This document shows, one piece after another, positions 42,561 to 43,744 of a stretch of DNA of 43,744 nt. The notes beneath the pieces were generated by a model. The model made no database searches. It was given only the letters and a program-made list of their open reading frames with translations, and was not told where the DNA came from. This stretch comes from Kangiellaceae bacterium (GTDB lineage: Bacteria > Pseudomonadota > Gammaproteobacteria > Enterobacterales > Kangiellaceae). Each line of letters starts with the position of its first letter. The first letter of the stretch is position 1. Made by a program: the position numbers and the translations under genes. The stretch is taken from positions 1 to 43,744 of the forward strand of contig JAHRVB010000156.1 in NCBI GenBank assembly GCA_019090895.1. The letters run 5' to 3'.

Positions 42561-43236
42561 TCAAGGTTTTAGGTTTATACTAGCAGTCACTACTTTTTTA
42601 TCATCTAACTTGATTCCTTGCCCAGCGCCAAGGGATACCTGCAAACGACCCCGATAAATCTGAACCTGACTGATAATATCAATATAACTTAGTTCGTCTG
42701 GTTCTAGAGTGAAAGAAATAGACTGTTTACTGTTGGCCGCAAAGCCAATGCGTTTAAAGCTGGCAAGCTCTCTTATGGGCACTGTGACCGGAACATCGAG
42801 CGTTGAAAGATATAGTTGTATCAAAATTCGATAAATTAGACGCGGCGGCTGTCACAAGCAATTGTTTAGAATCTGACTAGCTTAGAGACAATTGCTCATA
42901 ATTAATATCGGCATAACTTAATCCAAAACCGAAGGGGTAAAGAACCTCGCCTCGATTGTATTTGTAAGCGCGGTTTGCCATCGCATAATCTTTAAAATCT
43001 GGCAGGTCATCGACAGAGCGGTAGAAAGTGACGAGCAATTTACCTGAGGGGCCAAAATCCCCAAAGATTAGCCGAGCAAGTGCGGTGCCCGTTGTCTCTC
43101 CAGGATAAAACCCTTGAACAATGGTAGATGCATTTTTTTCGACCCAGTTTAATGCAATGGCACTACCGCTTAGGTTGACATAGATTAGCTGTTTTCCAGT
43201 TTTTGTTAATTGTTCAAGCATTGAATTAATGTCTTA
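42561..43236 (-). pseudogene. GH3 beta-glucosidase, C-terminal remnant with stop and frameshift
   Basis: Only about the last 225 codons of a glycoside hydrolase family 3 enzyme remain. Frame 1 (start side 43236-42880) matches the GH3 C-terminal domain: 'MLEQLTKTGKQLIYVNLSGSAIALNW', 'GFYPGETTGTALARLIFGDFGPSGKLLVTF' and 'YPFGFGLSYADINYEQLSLS' (partial forms shown). It then meets a TAG stop at 42877-42879. The same frame continues sensibly after the stop (S-D-S-K-Q-L-L-V-T-A), then switches frame near 42825-42840 into the Fn3-like C-terminal part that starts 'LIQLYLSTLD' and ends at 42561. Two lesions plus loss of the N-terminal two-thirds indicate a dead gene. It abuts the EEP gene at 43226 with no spacer. 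Confidence 0.78.
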
Positions 43237-43744
43237 ATTCTAAATCAATGATCAAAGGCAAATGGTCCGAACCAATATCCCTACCAATTCTCATATCTAA
43301 GACGTTGAATTCTTTTGACACCAAACAATGATCGATGGGGATCATAAATGGAAGCAAGTTTGAAGGCCATGTGGGCAGAATTCCAATACCTCGTCTTGTA
43401 TTTAATAATTCTGTTTTCTCGCCAAGTGACCGGTATGCATGAGACCACATTGTAACGTTAAGGTCGCCAACCACGATCAATGGTTCATCTACGTTTCTTG
43501 ATAGAATAGACAACTCATTCAATTGAGTATTACGAGACTTATAGTATTCGGTGCTTACAGGTGGAACAGGGTGGGTTGTAATTAGAGTGACTTGTTGATT
43601 ATCAATTGAGAACCCGATTTTTAAACTAGGTACTGTTGAATTACCCAAATAAAGAAACTCCTTAGTATTGAAAGGGTATTTGCTGAAGATTGCTATACCG
43701 AAATTATCTTCTCGCGTTCGTACCAGCTTGTGAGGCAGAAGGGA
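43226..43744 (-). CDS. Endonuclease/exonuclease/phosphatase (EEP) family protein, partial
   Basis: The C-terminal 172 residues of an EEP-fold hydrolase, running off the right edge, so the N-terminus and true start are outside the window. Reading through to the edge gives 'SLLPHKLVRTREDNFGIAIF', then 'SKYPFNTKEFLYLGNSTVPSLKI' (partial), as expected for the family. Catalytic motifs are 'TTHPVPP', 'VVGDLNVTMWS' (metal/catalytic Asp-Asn), 'IPIDHCLVS' and 'IGSDHLPLI' (His-Asp pair). The family includes DNA endonucleases and inositol or sphingolipid phosphatases, and the specific activity is unclear. The stop codon (43226-43228) lies inside the GH3 remnant's frame, with no intergenic space. Confidence 0.85.
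   Translation of the reverse strand, partial: SLLPHKLVRTREDNFGIAIFSKYPFNTKEFLYLGNSTVPSLKIGFSIDNQQVTLITTHPVPPVSTEYYKSRNTQLNELSILSRNVDEPLIVVGDLNVTMWSHAYRSLGEKTELLNTRRGIGILPTWPSNLLPFMIPIDHCLVSKEFNVLDMRIGRDIGSDHLPLIIDLELRH

Noticed and set aside
1-43744. CRISPR array, tRNA or rRNA genes, insertion sequence
   Set aside because: No regularly spaced repeats, tRNA-like clover patterns, rRNA-like stretches, or transposase-like proteins were seen by eye.

Overview
The window looks like chromosomal DNA of a marine-type gammaproteobacterium. Supporting features are moderate-to-low GC (about 40% by eye), a gcvT-gcvH-gcvP cluster, DsbD, RecN, FxsA, periplasmic cytochrome c', and many exported peptidases and lipoproteins. 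A Kangiella/Aliikangiella/Pleionea-like relative is my guess, with low confidence. I saw no rRNA, tRNA, CRISPR array, prophage or insertion sequence. Most genes are ordinary housekeeping or accessory metabolism. The interesting parts are the regulatory sites between them and one decayed gene at the right end.

Left part (1-4216): a two-gene minus-strand operon (GT4-type glycosyltransferase, then a GNAT acetyltransferase), a glyoxalase II (gloB), and a MerR-family regulator divergent from a thiopurine-type S-methyltransferase (tpm). The promoter in front of tpm has a 19-bp spacer with a dyad inside it, the hallmark of MerR-controlled promoters.

Efflux/two-component cluster (4217-12031): a membrane-fusion protein, an ABC ATPase and two MacB/FtsX-type permeases are followed by an NtrC-type sigma-54 activator and a membrane histidine kinase. 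The first gene is preceded by a near-consensus sigma-54 promoter (GG-N10-GC) and, about 115 bp further upstream, a perfect 10-bp inverted repeat with a 7-bp loop that fits an enhancer site for the activator. The cluster therefore appears to be a self-contained, signal-responsive export system.

Middle (12097-29048): a zinc alcohol dehydrogenase; an exported alpha/beta hydrolase; a cytochrome c' facing a cytochrome b561; a TPR protein; an S9 peptidase; a GST; a GhrA-type 2-hydroxyacid dehydrogenase; a VOC protein; a MoxR ATPase with a VWA (CoxE-like) partner; a DUF885 lipoprotein; a DUF1223 protein; and an overlapping three-gene set (DUF6572-like, membrane protein, DUF2147).

Right part (29251-43744): recN translationally coupled to an SGNH lipoprotein, an alpha/beta hydrolase, dsbD, a multi-receiver regulator with a degenerate GGDEF domain, fxsA-gloA, and the glycine cleavage genes gcvT-gcvH-gcvP with a strong terminator between gcvH and gcvP. 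The window ends with a GH3 beta-glucosidase remnant carrying a stop codon and a frameshift, next to an endonuclease/exonuclease/phosphatase-family gene that runs off the edge. Both glyoxalase enzymes (gloA and gloB) are present but in separate loci.
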